From the NCBI GenBank assembly GCA_015277795.1, contig CP063848.1, positions 2,542,001-2,606,000 on the forward strand: a DNA stretch of 64,000 bases, given 5' to 3'. This DNA is from Massilia sp. UMI-21 (GTDB lineage: Bacteria; Pseudomonadota; Gammaproteobacteria; Burkholderiales; Burkholderiaceae_D). Positions 1 through 7,332 of the stretch are shown one piece after another (position 1 is the first letter of the stretch; each line of letters begins with the position of its first letter). The notes under the pieces were generated by a model, which searched no databases, was not told where the DNA came from, and was given only the letters and a program-made list of their open reading frames with translations. The position numbers and the translations under genes were made by a program.

Positions 1-24
1 CTTTCTCCGTTAGACGACCGGGCT
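1..24 (-). tRNA. Possible 5' end of a phage tRNA, cut by the window edge
   Basis: Read on the minus strand from base 24, the sequence fits a tRNA start. There is a 7-nt acceptor strand AGCCCGG, then TC, a D-stem strand GTCT, a D loop AACGGAGAA containing the GG pair, and AG beginning the 3' D strand. The GTCTAACGG pattern resembles Glu-type tRNAs. The anticodon and 3' half lie outside the window, so identity cannot be given. Bases 25-150 are more AT-rich than the surroundings and contain no gene I can support. Confidence 0.3.
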
Positions 25-150
25 AGCGTACCATATTGGGCCTAATTTTTGCCGAAAATAAACTGTAATCTGGAAATATTATTGAGTCGAGCCACACCAC
101 AGAACGACTTAACTACGGCGCGTCCCGACGCTGCGATAAACGATGTTCGG

Positions 151-348
151 TCATGCGGCAGCCAAGTCGACCAAAGCAGCCAGAAACCGGCCTGCCGCAT
201 CCTCTTTCGTGTCGCAGCTGCGCACGCCGGCGCCGGTCAGAGCGTTGAGCCGAGCGCGGCCATCTGCGGGCGTCATGCCGGCCAGGTCGGCGGCGAGCTC
301 GGGCATGTGCTCGTTGAGCCAGGCGGCAAGCTGGGCGGCGTGGGTCAT
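151..348 (-). CDS. Small phage hypothetical protein (65 aa)
   Basis: Short protein starting MTHAAQLAAWLNEHMPELAA and ending AALVDLAAA, rich in Ala and Leu and probably all-helical. Its ATG overlaps the TGA of the upstream methyltransferase gene as ATGA, so it is translationally coupled in the leftward operon. No recognisable domain or catalytic motif. Small Ala-rich proteins are common downstream of nin-region genes. Function unknown. Confidence 0.6.
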   Translation of the reverse strand: MTHAAQLAAWLNEHMPELAADLAGMTPADGRARLNALTGAGVRSCDTKEDAAGRFLAALVDLAAA

Positions 349-1082
349 GCTGCTAGCTCCAGTGGCAGGAATATCCGGCGCTGGGCGGTACCGAAGTGCT
401 CCGGGTCCATTTCAATGCCAGTGAATGCACGACCGGTGTTGCGACAGGCCACGCCAGTGGTACCGCTCCCCATGGCGTTGTCCAGCACGTGGTCGTCCGG
501 ATTCGAGTAAGTGCGCACCAAGTACTCCATGAGCTTGAGCGGCTTCTGCGTCGGGTGGTAGTTGCCGCGCTGCTTGTCACTCGAGAAGAATTGAACGCTG
601 CGCGGGTACCGGCTGGTCGAGTCGTACTCGGCCAGCTTCAGCGCCTTGCCGTAGCACTCGCTGTCGACTGTCCGACGCGAAGTCTTCTTGCGCGCGTGGC
701 CGTGCGTGAACTGCGGGTTGTAGGTGGGCTGGCCCGGCGCAAACACGAGTACTGATTCGTGCGCACGCAGCGGCGCCTTCTTCGCATTCAGGAAGCCGGT
801 GGCGTTGCCTTTCTCCCAAACCCAGTCGTACAGGAACCAATCCGGCTTGCTCATCACGAGCGCGCTGGTGAATGGTTGTGCGGCGGTCAGCACGACAGCG
901 CCGCGCGGCTTCAGGACGCGGCAGTACTGCTCCCACAGCGGTGCGAGCGGGATCACCGAATCCCAGGCGCAGCAGGTTGTTCCGTAGGGCAGGTCGGCCA
1001 GGATAAGGTCAACGGTACCGCTCGGGATCTCCCGCATACGGTCCAAGCAGTCGCCCAGCATCAGGTTCGCGGTAGAGCTCAC
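345..1082 (-). CDS. Phage DNA methyltransferase, N6_N4 (DPPY-type) family
   Basis: Predicted site-specific adenine or N4-cytosine DNA methyltransferase of 245 aa. Motif IV appears near residues 30-33 as DLPY (a DPPY variant) and precedes the SAM-binding AMGSGTTG motif near the C-terminus, the beta-class order. The segment between (about residues 60-190) would be the target recognition region. I chose the GTG at 1082 because GTGA overlaps the stop of ninG at 1079; an open frame continues upstream but lies antisense to nothing gene-like and overlaps ninG. No partner restriction enzyme is visible, so it is probably a solitary phage methylase protecting phage DNA. Target base and site are unknown. 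Confidence 0.85.
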   Translation of the reverse strand: MSSTANLMLGDCLDRMREIPSGTVDLILADLPYGTTCCAWDSVIPLAPLWEQYCRVLKPRGAVVLTAAQPFTSALVMSKPDWFLYDWVWEKGNATGFLNAKKAPLRAHESVLVFAPGQPTYNPQFTHGHARKKTSRRTVDSECYGKALKLAEYDSTSRYPRSVQFFSSDKQRGNYHPTQKPLKLMEYLVRTYSNPDDHVLDNAMGSGTTGVACRNTGRAFTGIEMDPEHFGTAQRRIFLPLELAA

Positions 1083-1723
1083 GCCGCCTCCCTCTTCAGT
1101 TCGCGCAGCTTGGCGCGGTAGGTCTCCTTGATCCGCACCAGTTCCTCGACGGTCAGATCCCGGCTCGGCGGCGCGTACTCGAGCGCCTCCAGGTCGGCGA
1201 CATATTGCTCGCCATAGCGCCCGACCAGGCCGGCGCGGTACTTTGCGCGCGTGGTGCCGCCCGGCTTGTTGCAGCCCTTGCGCTGCTTGTGCACGTTGCG
1301 CTCGTCGAAGCGGAGGTGCGAGGCGTGGCCGCGGCTGATGTAGTGGCCGGCATCCCAGCCGCCGCCTACCAATGAGCCTTCGCCGGCCGCCGCGAACGAG
1401 CCGCAACAGATACAGGGCTGGTCGCGGTCTCGCTCGCGAATGTAGGCGTTAAAGGCCTCTTGCGCCTCGGCGACGTACTGCGGCCGGCGCTTGAACTTCG
1501 CCAGCTTGGCGCGGGTGTCGGCGCGGTCGGCGGCGACCAACTTGGCGGCCAGGCGCTTCCGTTCGGCTACGGCGACCACTTCGGCGCAAGTCGGCGAACA
1601 GGCCTTGTGGGTCATGCTGCGCGGCTGGAAGCGGTTGCCGCAGCCCTTGACGGCGCACTTGCGGGTGCGTGCGGGCTTGAGGGTGCTGGTGCGGGCGATG
1701 GGGGAGCTGCGGGTCAGGGTCAT
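1079..1723 (-). CDS. ninG: NinG/Rap-type recombination protein
   Basis: Protein of 214 aa matching the lambda NinG (Rap) family, about the same length as lambda NinG. The family is a DNA-structure-specific (Holliday junction/D-loop) nuclease that supports phage recombination. Visible features are an N-terminal Cys pair region (CAVKGCGNRF ... CSPTC), a Lys/Arg-rich helical segment, a second Cys pair (QPCICCGS) and the conserved GHYISRGHASHLRFDERNVH segment followed by a Cys/Asn/Lys-rich stretch. It overlaps the C5 methylase upstream (ATGA) and the DPPY methylase downstream (GTGA), so the three are co-translated. Confidence 0.92.
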   Translation of the reverse strand: MTLTRSSPIARTSTLKPARTRKCAVKGCGNRFQPRSMTHKACSPTCAEVVAVAERKRLAAKLVAADRADTRAKLAKFKRRPQYVAEAQEAFNAYIRERDRDQPCICCGSFAAAGEGSLVGGGWDAGHYISRGHASHLRFDERNVHKQRKGCNKPGGTTRAKYRAGLVGRYGEQYVADLEALEYAPPSRDLTVEELVRIKETYRAKLRELKREAA

Positions 1724-2634
1724 GCGGCCTCCAGCATTGCGGCGATAACGTCACGCGCTGCCGGCGGACAGACGGCGTTGCCCAGCATGTGCACCGCCTG
1801 GTCGTGCTTGGTCGGCAGAATGTAGTCGGCCGGGAAGCCCATCGCGGCCCGGCATTCCTGGGCGGAGAACATGCGCATGCGGTCGCCGTCGATGATCGCG
1901 TGGCGGTCCTTGGTGGTGATCGTGCCAACCGGGCGCTGGATCGATCGGCCGCCCTTGGTGCCGCCGTAGTAGCTGCTGATGAAGCGATCGCCATGCGCGG
2001 CGCGGCCGGCGGCGATGCGCGCAAGGGTATTGGCGGCGCGGCCCGGCTTCTCGATCGGCTGCCAATTACCGGCGCCGAAGTCGATGAAGCTGGCGGCCGG
2101 CACGTGGGCGCGCTGCTCGAGTTGGATCATTAGCGGGTGCTTGGCGCGGACGGCAACAATGAACAGGCGCTCGCGGTGCTGCGGCGCGCCGTGGTCGGCG
2201 GCGTCGACGATCATCGGCGTCAGCGCGTACCCGAGCGCATCCATGGCGGCGCACCAGGCCGGGTACAAGGCCCAGCGGGTGAACTCGGGCACGTTCTCGA
2301 TGACTGCCAGCGCCGGGCGGTGATACTCGGCGGCCGACACGACAGCCCAGGCGGTCGAGCGGCTGGCATCGTGCTGAGGGTTGCCATTGGCCTTACCGCG
2401 CGCCTTGCTGTGGCCCTGGCAGCAGGGAGAGGCCATCAGCAGGTCATGCGCGGGCACCTCCATCCAGTTTGCCTGCTGCAGGTCCTGGCATGCGTGTTCG
2501 GCGCCTGGATGGTTCTGCGCATGGATCGCCACGGCCGCCGGCCAGTGGTTCGCCGCCCACACGACTTCGATGCCGGCCATCTTCGCGCCGGTGCTGAATC
2601 CGCCGGCGCCGGCGAACAGGTCGATTGCTTTCAT
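1720..2634 (-). CDS. Phage C5-cytosine DNA methyltransferase
   Basis: Protein of 304 aa with the C5-MTase motif order. Motif I is FAGAGGFS (residues 7-14) for SAM binding. Motif IV is SPCCQGHS, with catalytic Cys71 after Pro70. Motif VI is ENV (113-115). A QHRER motif VIII-like segment lies further on, and conserved C-terminal motifs near EC-AMGFP and GNAV. It would methylate C5 of cytosine in phage or host DNA; the target is not predictable from sequence alone. The second residue of the usual PPCQ is Cys rather than Pro, which does not affect the nucleophile. It starts four bases inside the neighbouring small gene (ATGA) and has no restriction partner in view. Confidence 0.92.
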   Translation of the reverse strand: MKAIDLFAGAGGFSTGAKMAGIEVVWAANHWPAAVAIHAQNHPGAEHACQDLQQANWMEVPAHDLLMASPCCQGHSKARGKANGNPQHDASRSTAWAVVSAAEYHRPALAVIENVPEFTRWALYPAWCAAMDALGYALTPMIVDAADHGAPQHRERLFIVAVRAKHPLMIQLEQRAHVPAASFIDFGAGNWQPIEKPGRAANTLARIAAGRAAHGDRFISSYYGGTKGGRSIQRPVGTITTKDRHAIIDGDRMRMFSAQECRAAMGFPADYILPTKHDQAVHMLGNAVCPPAARDVIAAMLEAA

Positions 2635-2852
2635 GCTGTCTCGGTTTCCTTTTTGTTGTTCATGCGATTCTCCGCAAACGCCCGCCTAGGCGCCTCATCC
2701 CTGGCCCGCAGGAACAGCACACAAGCCTGCCCATCCCAAGCCTTGACCTCGTCCCGGTCGACGCAGTAGCCGCGGCCCTGGGCGGCTTCCTCGCTGCGGC
2801 CGACGATGGAGAAGCGGGAGCACATGACGCAGTGGGGATGGTGGCGGGTCAT
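2631..2852 (-). CDS. Small Cys-containing phage protein (73 aa)
   Basis: The protein starts MTRHHPHCVMCSRFSIVGR, giving a CxxC pair at residues 8-11. A CVDRDEV motif and VKAWDGQACVLFLRARDEAP follow, a pattern seen in small phage proteins of unknown role. The ATG at 2852 lies two bases after the stop of the upstream gene; a longer frame exists upstream but would overlap that gene. The end overlaps the start of the C5 methylase. A metal site is possible but not demonstrated. Confidence 0.6.
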   Translation of the reverse strand: MTRHHPHCVMCSRFSIVGRSEEAAQGRGYCVDRDEVKAWDGQACVLFLRARDEAPRRAFAENRMNNKKETETA

Positions 2853-2854
2853 GG

Positions 2855-3433
2855 TCAGCCCTCGTGTCCGCATTGGTCGTAGCCGTGGCAGGTCGGACTG
2901 CAGTACAGGCACGTTTTGCGCGCCAGGCCGCCGCGATCGCGGTAATGGATCGTGCCACTGACGAGCTTCGCTTCTGGTGTCTGCGTGCGGCAGTACGCGC
3001 ACGGCTTGTGCCCGTCGCGCGGCGCGTAGAGGGCGCGGCGGCGCTCGATCTCAGGCGCGAGGCTTTCGGCGCTCCAGGCCAGAGTGATTTCCGCGCCGAT
3101 CTTCGGGTAGGGGTATGCGCCGCTGACGGTGCCGTAGGTCTGCTTATAGTTGTAGTCGACGAAGATCTCGTCCAGGGTCGGAGCGACCCAGCCTTCGGCG
3201 GCCGCCTTCGCTGCCTCGACGTCGCCCCTCGTGATGCGGCTCGGCTCCGACTTGACGTAGAGGCGCGGACGACAGCGGCGCACGCCCGTGACAGCAATCG
3301 GCTTGGCTTCGTATTGTTCGATGATGAAGATTTGTGCCGGCACGCCATCAGGCAGCAGGGCCTCGATTGCCTCGGCGTCGCGCGCGGCGATCAGGCTGCA
3401 GTAGTGGTCGTATTTCTCGCGGTTCGTTTTCAT
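2855..3433 (-). CDS. Phage hypothetical protein with C-terminal Cys cluster
   Basis: Protein of 192 aa starting MKTNREKYDHYCSLIAARD. The ATG at 3433 is preceded by a strong AAGGAGG with about 5 nt spacing, which decides the start over the in-frame ATG at 3463 that overlaps the upstream stop. The C-terminal third has CAYC and CLYC pairs plus further Cys and His (CHGYDQCGHEG), a probable zinc-binding module. No enzyme motif seen. It sits between the helicase loader and methylase genes in the leftward early operon. Confidence 0.7.
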   Translation of the reverse strand: MKTNREKYDHYCSLIAARDAEAIEALLPDGVPAQIFIIEQYEAKPIAVTGVRRCRPRLYVKSEPSRITRGDVEAAKAAAEGWVAPTLDEIFVDYNYKQTYGTVSGAYPYPKIGAEITLAWSAESLAPEIERRRALYAPRDGHKPCAYCRTQTPEAKLVSGTIHYRDRGGLARKTCLYCSPTCHGYDQCGHEG

Positions 3434-3459
3434 GATTCCTCCTTGTCGTTTTTTGTTGT

Positions 3460-4248
3460 TCATCGCACCACCTGCAGCGCTGGCTGCGCACCGCCGGCGC
3501 GCCGCGCGTCAGCCCAGCGGAAGTCGCACACGAAGGCATGCTCGTGCAGCCGGCTGTGCACCCGCTCGCCCACGTAGCGCGCCAGGTTGTCGAATGGCTG
3601 GTTGCTGATCACGATCACCGGCTTGGCCTCGTTGTAGCGGCGGTTGATGATCTCGGTCAGCAGCAGGTTGGCGTTCTCGGTGGCCCGGATGGCGTCGATC
3701 TCGTCGAGGATCAGGACGTCGTACTGAGCAAACCGCATGATCTCGGCTTCCTCACTCTTGCCCTCGCGGCCGTAGGTGGCCTGGATCTCGCTGATCATGC
3801 CGGCGGCGGTGATGTAGCGGATCGAGCGCGAGGCCTTGGAGATCAGCGACTGCGCGAGCTGGCAGGCGAGCAGGGTCTTGCCGGTGCCAGTGGTGCCGAC
3901 CATGATCAGCGCGGCCCAGGCGAGCTCCTTGAGGATGAAGTCGCGGTACAGCTGCACGGTGCGCAGGACGGCGCGTTGCTCATCGGTGCTGGCGATGAAG
4001 CGCTGGCCGACGTATTTGGCCGGGATCGAAGCGGTCGCCATCAGGTCCGCGGCCCGAGTCTGCAGCCACTTCGCGCGGGTGTCGGCCGCCATCGCCATCT
4101 CCAGGCACTGCGGGCACTGCCATTCGGCGCCGACGCGGGTCAGGGCTTCGGCCTCGCCGTGCTGCGGGCATGTGCCGACGACCATCGCCAGGCGCGGGCC
4201 GAAGCCGGCCAGCAGGCCGCCAACGGGTTGCAGGGTGTCGTCGCTCAT
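3460..4248 (-). CDS. DnaC/IstB-like helicase loader ATPase
   Basis: AAA+ protein of 262 aa. An N-terminal zinc-finger-like region (CPQH at 27-30, CPQC at 45-48) is followed by Walker A GTTGTGKT (118-125), Walker B VLILDE (178-183), a sensor-like VISNQ (213-217) and an arginine-finger-like HSRLHE near residue 233. Phage DnaC-type proteins load the host DnaB helicase at the phage origin. The gene overlaps the upstream initiator gene by four bases, the usual initiator-loader pair of lambdoid phages. Confidence 0.9.
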   Translation of the reverse strand: MSDDTLQPVGGLLAGFGPRLAMVVGTCPQHGEAEALTRVGAEWQCPQCLEMAMAADTRAKWLQTRAADLMATASIPAKYVGQRFIASTDEQRAVLRTVQLYRDFILKELAWAALIMVGTTGTGKTLLACQLAQSLISKASRSIRYITAAGMISEIQATYGREGKSEEAEIMRFAQYDVLILDEIDAIRATENANLLLTEIINRRYNEAKPVIVISNQPFDNLARYVGERVHSRLHEHAFVCDFRWADARRAGGAQPALQVVR

Positions 4249-5144
4249 ATGTCGATTTCCTCATCGGGACCAGGGGTGGTGATGCCGTGGCGGGCCATGC
4301 TTGCCTCCATCGCGGCCCGGTCGCCAGAGCGGTCCAGGTGCGAGAAGTTGAACTTTTCGTTGACCGGCGCGGCGCCCCGTCCGGAAGGGGCAGCGGCGCC
4401 TGGGTTGAGCAGCTTGTCGACGATCGGGGCCAGGTAGTTCGGCGGAATCGAGCCGGTCGGCTTGTGCTCGCGGGCCATGCGCACCGCCTCGGTCAGCGTC
4501 TCGGCCTTGACCCCGGCGTCAGCCCAGGCGATCACGGTCGGATGCGTCGACAGGGCCGTGACGCCCAGCGGCCGGAGGATCAGCGTCAAGGCGAGAGCAG
4601 GGCTCGGCGGCTCGACCGGAGCTTGCTGTGGTGGCAGCGGCGCGGCGCTCGGGGCGTCCAGGTCGCCCAGGTCGTCAGGCAAGGCGGCGACTTCGACGGG
4701 CGCGGCAGCGCCGGTGTTGTCGTTGTTGGGGGTATCAGGGTTCGGAGAATCAGGAATCGGAGAATCAGCCGGATTGCCATCATCCTTGCCCGGTGCTTGC
4801 ACCGTGCTTGCACCGTGCCCATCTGGTGCAGGGATGAGACTAGCCTTCTCGTCCCTGTGCGGATTCTGATGCTTCCTGAATGCCAGCACCTGAATAAACC
4901 GGGCGCCATCAACTTCGTATCGTTTCAGGAAGCCGGATGCCTGCAGCTCGCCCAGGGCGGCATCGACGTCCACACTGTCAGCAGGGAACAGGTTCATCTT
5001 GATGCGCTTGGGCTTGTCCTCCAGGCGACCTTCACGGTCGGCCAAGGTCCACAGGCCGATGAATAGCAGGCGGGTAGAGAAGGGCAGTTCGACAAGCTCC
5101 TCGTTCGTGAAGAAGCCGGGTTTAATGTTGCGTGCGCGTGCCAT
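4245..5144 (-). CDS. Phage replication initiator (O/DnaT-like)
   Basis: Protein of 299 aa. The N-terminal 110 residues (MARARNIKPGFFTNEELVEL ... LLFIGLWTLADREGRLEDKPKRIK) match the winged-helix replication-initiator domain common in phage O-type proteins. A Pro/Ala/Asp-rich low-complexity linker covers about residues 115-185. A C-terminal helical domain (TLTEAVRMAREHKPTGSIPPNYLAPIVDKLL) resembles DnaT-type loader-interaction domains. Its stop overlaps the helicase-loader start. An origin often lies inside such genes, in the linker; I saw no clear iteron set here. Confidence 0.85.
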   Translation of the reverse strand: MARARNIKPGFFTNEELVELPFSTRLLFIGLWTLADREGRLEDKPKRIKMNLFPADSVDVDAALGELQASGFLKRYEVDGARFIQVLAFRKHQNPHRDEKASLIPAPDGHGASTVQAPGKDDGNPADSPIPDSPNPDTPNNDNTGAAAPVEVAALPDDLGDLDAPSAAPLPPQQAPVEPPSPALALTLILRPLGVTALSTHPTVIAWADAGVKAETLTEAVRMAREHKPTGSIPPNYLAPIVDKLLNPGAAAPSGRGAAPVNEKFNFSHLDRSGDRAAMEASMARHGITTPGPDEEIDI

Positions 5145-5147
5145 GTA

Positions 5148-5432
5148 TCAGTGCCCCTTCTCAATCAGCGGAATCTGCCGGGGGTCCGATTTATCGATCA
5201 CGTAGATCACCGTGCGGCGCGGCCCGGTCAGCACCTGGTCGCAGTCCGGATCGCCGGCAAGCACGGCGATGCCAGCCGCGGCGTAGCAGACGCTCGAGCG
5301 CTGGCCGGCGAACAGGCAGCCGTCGCACTCGCCGAAGACGGGCGCCTGGACAGCCTTGATGCGCAGGGCGACGAGGTCGATTGGCTCGGCGGTGTCGCCT
5401 TCCCAGCTCGGGGAAAGGATGTTGGTGGTCAT
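5148..5432 (-). CDS. Small phage hypothetical protein with Cys residues
   Basis: Protein of 94 aa starting MTTNILSPSWEGDTAEPIDL. The middle contains FGECDGCLFAGQRSSVCYAA, three closely spaced Cys that may bind metal. The C-terminus includes a hydrophobic strand TVIYVIDK. The ATG at 5432 overlaps the stop of the RMF-like gene (ATGA) and its own stop lies just before the replication initiator start, so it belongs to the early leftward operon. No family recognised with confidence. Confidence 0.65.
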   Translation of the reverse strand: MTTNILSPSWEGDTAEPIDLVALRIKAVQAPVFGECDGCLFAGQRSSVCYAAAGIAVLAGDPDCDQVLTGPRRTVIYVIDKSDPRQIPLIEKGH

Positions 5433-5638
5433 ACCTCGGCAGCCTCCACCATGACCACGACGGCCTGCTTGTTCGTGGCGCGGTGCCAGATGCCCGCAGC
5501 AGCGTCGTACCCGGCCAGCCAATCGGGCAGGGCAGGCGAGTGCCAGTTCATGTTGTGCGAGTCACGAGTGCGGCCGGCGTTGAATGCGTCGGCGCCGCGC
5601 TGGCGCATGGTTTCGCGGGAGACGATCTGTTCAGCCAT
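5429..5638 (-). CDS. Ribosome modulation factor (RMF)-like phage protein
   Basis: Protein of 69 aa starting MAEQIVSRETMRQRGADAFN. The core has a Gly-x-x-Ala-x-x-x-Gly-x-x-Arg spacing followed by a Pro and a WLAGYDAA ending. This resembles the Gly/Arg/Pro/Trp-Gly pattern of RMF, the small factor that dimerises and silences 70S ribosomes in stationary phase. The ATG at 5638 lies two bases past the upstream stop; a TTG two codons earlier is the alternative. Whether it acts on ribosomes is inference from the pattern only. Confidence 0.6.
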   Translation of the reverse strand: MAEQIVSRETMRQRGADAFNAGRTRDSHNMNWHSPALPDWLAGYDAAAGIWHRATNKQAVVVMVEAAEV

Positions 5639-5640
5639 GT

Positions 5641-6204
5641 TCAAGCCCTCGCCGCACCAGCACGCAGGGCGCGCTCGGTCTCGAATGCCGCCTCACGGAC
5701 GTCAGCCAGTTCCTTACAGGCCTGCTCGATGACATCCTGGGATGCGCCGGCGCCGACCTTGAGAACCGCTTGCGCAGCTTCGGAGCCTTCTTTGATGATG
5801 CTGCTCGCGTGAACCATCGGGTTGAACGCTGGGGTCTCGGCGTGCTCCGAGCTGCGGACTTCGAGGCCCAACGGCCGGATCAGTCCGCCGACAACTTGCA
5901 GGCGCAGATCGATCGGCAGCGCGGCCAGGATCGACGGCAGGAAGTTCACCGGCAGCAGGTTGGTGTCCTTGCTCTCGTCGTCCAGCCAGCGGAAGACGCG
6001 GTCGGCGTTGACTTTCAGGCGCTGGAACGCGTCACGGGTGTTCGGATCGAAGGTGATATCGGTGATGGTCGGGCCGTCGATCTCTTCGTGCTTGGCAACG
6101 ATTTCTTGGACGACGCTCTCGCGGCTCCAGCCTTCCCGCTTACGCCATTCGACTACGGCAGCGCGGATGGTGCCGATCAGGGTGTTGTGCGAATCGTTGC
6201 GCAT
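5641..6204 (-). CDS. YdaT-like phage regulatory protein
   Basis: Protein of 187 aa directly downstream of the YdaS-like gene. The central segment NADRVFRWLDD followed by NFLPSILAALPIDLRLQVV resembles the FRWL and LLPAIE...P features of the YdaT family found after YdaS in Rac-type prophages. There YdaT acts as a CII-like transcription activator and is toxic when overproduced. The C-terminal half is Ala/Glu-rich and probably helical. It is the second gene of the leftward early operon. Confidence 0.65.
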   Translation of the reverse strand: MRNDSHNTLIGTIRAAVVEWRKREGWSRESVVQEIVAKHEEIDGPTITDITFDPNTRDAFQRLKVNADRVFRWLDDESKDTNLLPVNFLPSILAALPIDLRLQVVGGLIRPLGLEVRSSEHAETPAFNPMVHASSIIKEGSEAAQAVLKVGAGASQDVIEQACKELADVREAAFETERALRAGAARA

Positions 6205-6252
6205 GCTTTTTATCTCCGGGTCAATTACTGTTCGTGCTATGGATATTTCGAA

Positions 6253-6498
6253 CTACACGCCGACATTTCGACGCCTTGGGCTCCGCGCTATCGGCGGCGC
6301 GTCGCCGAACACCGAAGCATTGAGCTCGTATCGAGTGACCTGGCCGCCGAGCTTCTCTTCCACCTCGCGGCAGCGATCGGCTGGAACAAATCCTTGAGTC
6401 GCCCATTTCTGAATGGCTTGCGGCGTCAGGCCCAGCATGTTTCCAAGCGCGGTCTGACTTCCTGCAAGCCGTATAGCTTTCGCAATTCCGGTTTCCAT
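6253..6498 (-). CDS. YdaS/Cro-type HTH regulator
   Basis: Protein of 81 aa with a helix-turn-helix covering about residues 5-35 (AIRLAGSQTALGNMLGLTPQ then AIQKWATQGFVP). The VPADRCREVEEKLGGQVTRYEL segment is typical of YdaS-type proteins. It is the first gene leftward from the early promoter and divergent from the CI-like repressor, the position of lambda cro. It probably binds the operators at 6519-6595. The Arg-rich C-terminal tail (ARSPRRRN) is dispensable-looking. Confidence 0.82.
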   Translation of the reverse strand: METGIAKAIRLAGSQTALGNMLGLTPQAIQKWATQGFVPADRCREVEEKLGGQVTRYELNASVFGDAPPIARSPRRRNVGV

Positions 6499-6518
6499 GA
6501 TCTGGCCTAAGTTGTTGT

Positions 6519-6595
6519 CTACAACCCTAGGTTACAGTAAAGCGGACTCTGCTACAACTAAAATTTGCAGTGAGCGTTACAACGATTGCTTGTAA
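6519..6595. promoter_or_regulatory. OR-like region: three 19-bp operators between cro and cI analogues
   Basis: Three palindromic sites follow the pattern (C/T)TRYAAC-N5-(G/C)TTRYA(G/A): 6519-6537, 6552-6570 (right arm degenerate, TTTGCAG) and 6577-6595. The first covers the -10 and the second the -35 of the predicted leftward promoter. The third is adjacent to the repressor start. This geometry matches lambda OR1-OR3 in arrangement, and the same pattern recurs at 8572-8623. Confidence 0.75.
6529..6557 (-). promoter_or_regulatory. Predicted early leftward promoter (pR-like)
   Basis: On the minus strand, -35 TTGTAG (6557-6552) and -10 TAACCT (6534-6529) are separated by 17 bp. Transcription would start near 6522, about 25 bases before the YdaS-like start codon. 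The -10 lies inside one operator and the -35 inside another. Confidence 0.6.
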
Positions 6596-6604
6596 GATGG
6601 ATGG

Positions 6605-7285
6605 ATGGAAACTATGGCAACACGAATTCAGAACTACCTGCAGGAGAAGAACGGCGGCAATCAGTCGGAGATGGCGCGCTTCGTCGGCGTGTCGCCGCAA
6701 GCGGTGCAGAAGTGGATTGCCGGCCAGGCCGAGCCGCGCGGGAAGAACCTTGAGCTTGCAGCGCAGTTCCTCGGCGTGACACCTTCGTTATTGAAATTTG
6801 GGACTGAGGTCGGGGCCCCGACCGTGGTCGCCCGGCACCCGGACGACCCCATCCCTGATGATGTGGTTATGGTTCCTGAGCATAGAGTGGAGTTTTCCGC
6901 CGGCAACGGGCGCGTGCACTACGAGATCATGGACGATAACGAGCCGGCCACTTACCGGCGCAGCTGGTTCCAGAAATACGGAATTAATCCAGATCGTGTC
7001 CGTCGTTTCCGGGTGTCCGGTGACAGCATGGAGCCACTGCTATTCGCGCGCGACACCATCCTGGTGAATCTTGATGAAACGCAGGTAATTGACGGCCGGC
7101 TTTATGCGCTGCGATACGGAGACCAATTGCGCGTCAAATACCTTAGCCGACGCCTGGACGGAACGCTTATTTTACGCAGCGTTAATCCGGCATATAAGGA
7201 CGAGGAAGTGCCTGCCGAGGCGGCAAATGAGCACATCACAGTTATCGGCCGCGTGCGCGATAGAAGTGGTACTGGCGGGTTATAA
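6605..7285 (+). CDS. CI-like phage repressor, S24 peptidase family
   Basis: Protein of 226 aa. An HTH domain covers residues 1-60 (NQSEMARFVGVSPQAVQKWI). The linker carries an Ala99-Gly100 bond in FSAGNG, the probable self-cleavage site. The S24 domain has catalytic Ser141 in SGDSMEP and Lys178 in LRVKYL, 37 residues apart as in LexA. It should hold the prophage silent by binding the operators at 6519-6595 and 8572-8623, and be cleaved under RecA-dependent DNA damage signalling. The ATG at 6605 is used; the ATG at 6614 is an alternative. It is divergent from the YdaS-like gene. Confidence 0.93.
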   Translation: METMATRIQNYLQEKNGGNQSEMARFVGVSPQAVQKWIAGQAEPRGKNLELAAQFLGVTPSLLKFGTEVGAPTVVARHPDDPIPDDVVMVPEHRVEFSAGNGRVHYEIMDDNEPATYRRSWFQKYGINPDRVRRFRVSGDSMEPLLFARDTILVNLDETQVIDGRLYALRYGDQLRVKYLSRRLDGTLILRSVNPAYKDEEVPAEAANEHITVIGRVRDRSGTGGL

Positions 7286-7332
7286 AAGCGAAACGGCGCG
7301 CTCGGATGCCGCCTGAAAAAAGGAGGTAGGGA

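Noticed and set aside
345-1406. Extended start (353 codons) for the DPPY methyltransferase
   Set aside because: The extra N-terminus overlaps ninG and is Arg-rich shadow sequence; the GTG at 1082 with a GTGA overlap is the natural start.
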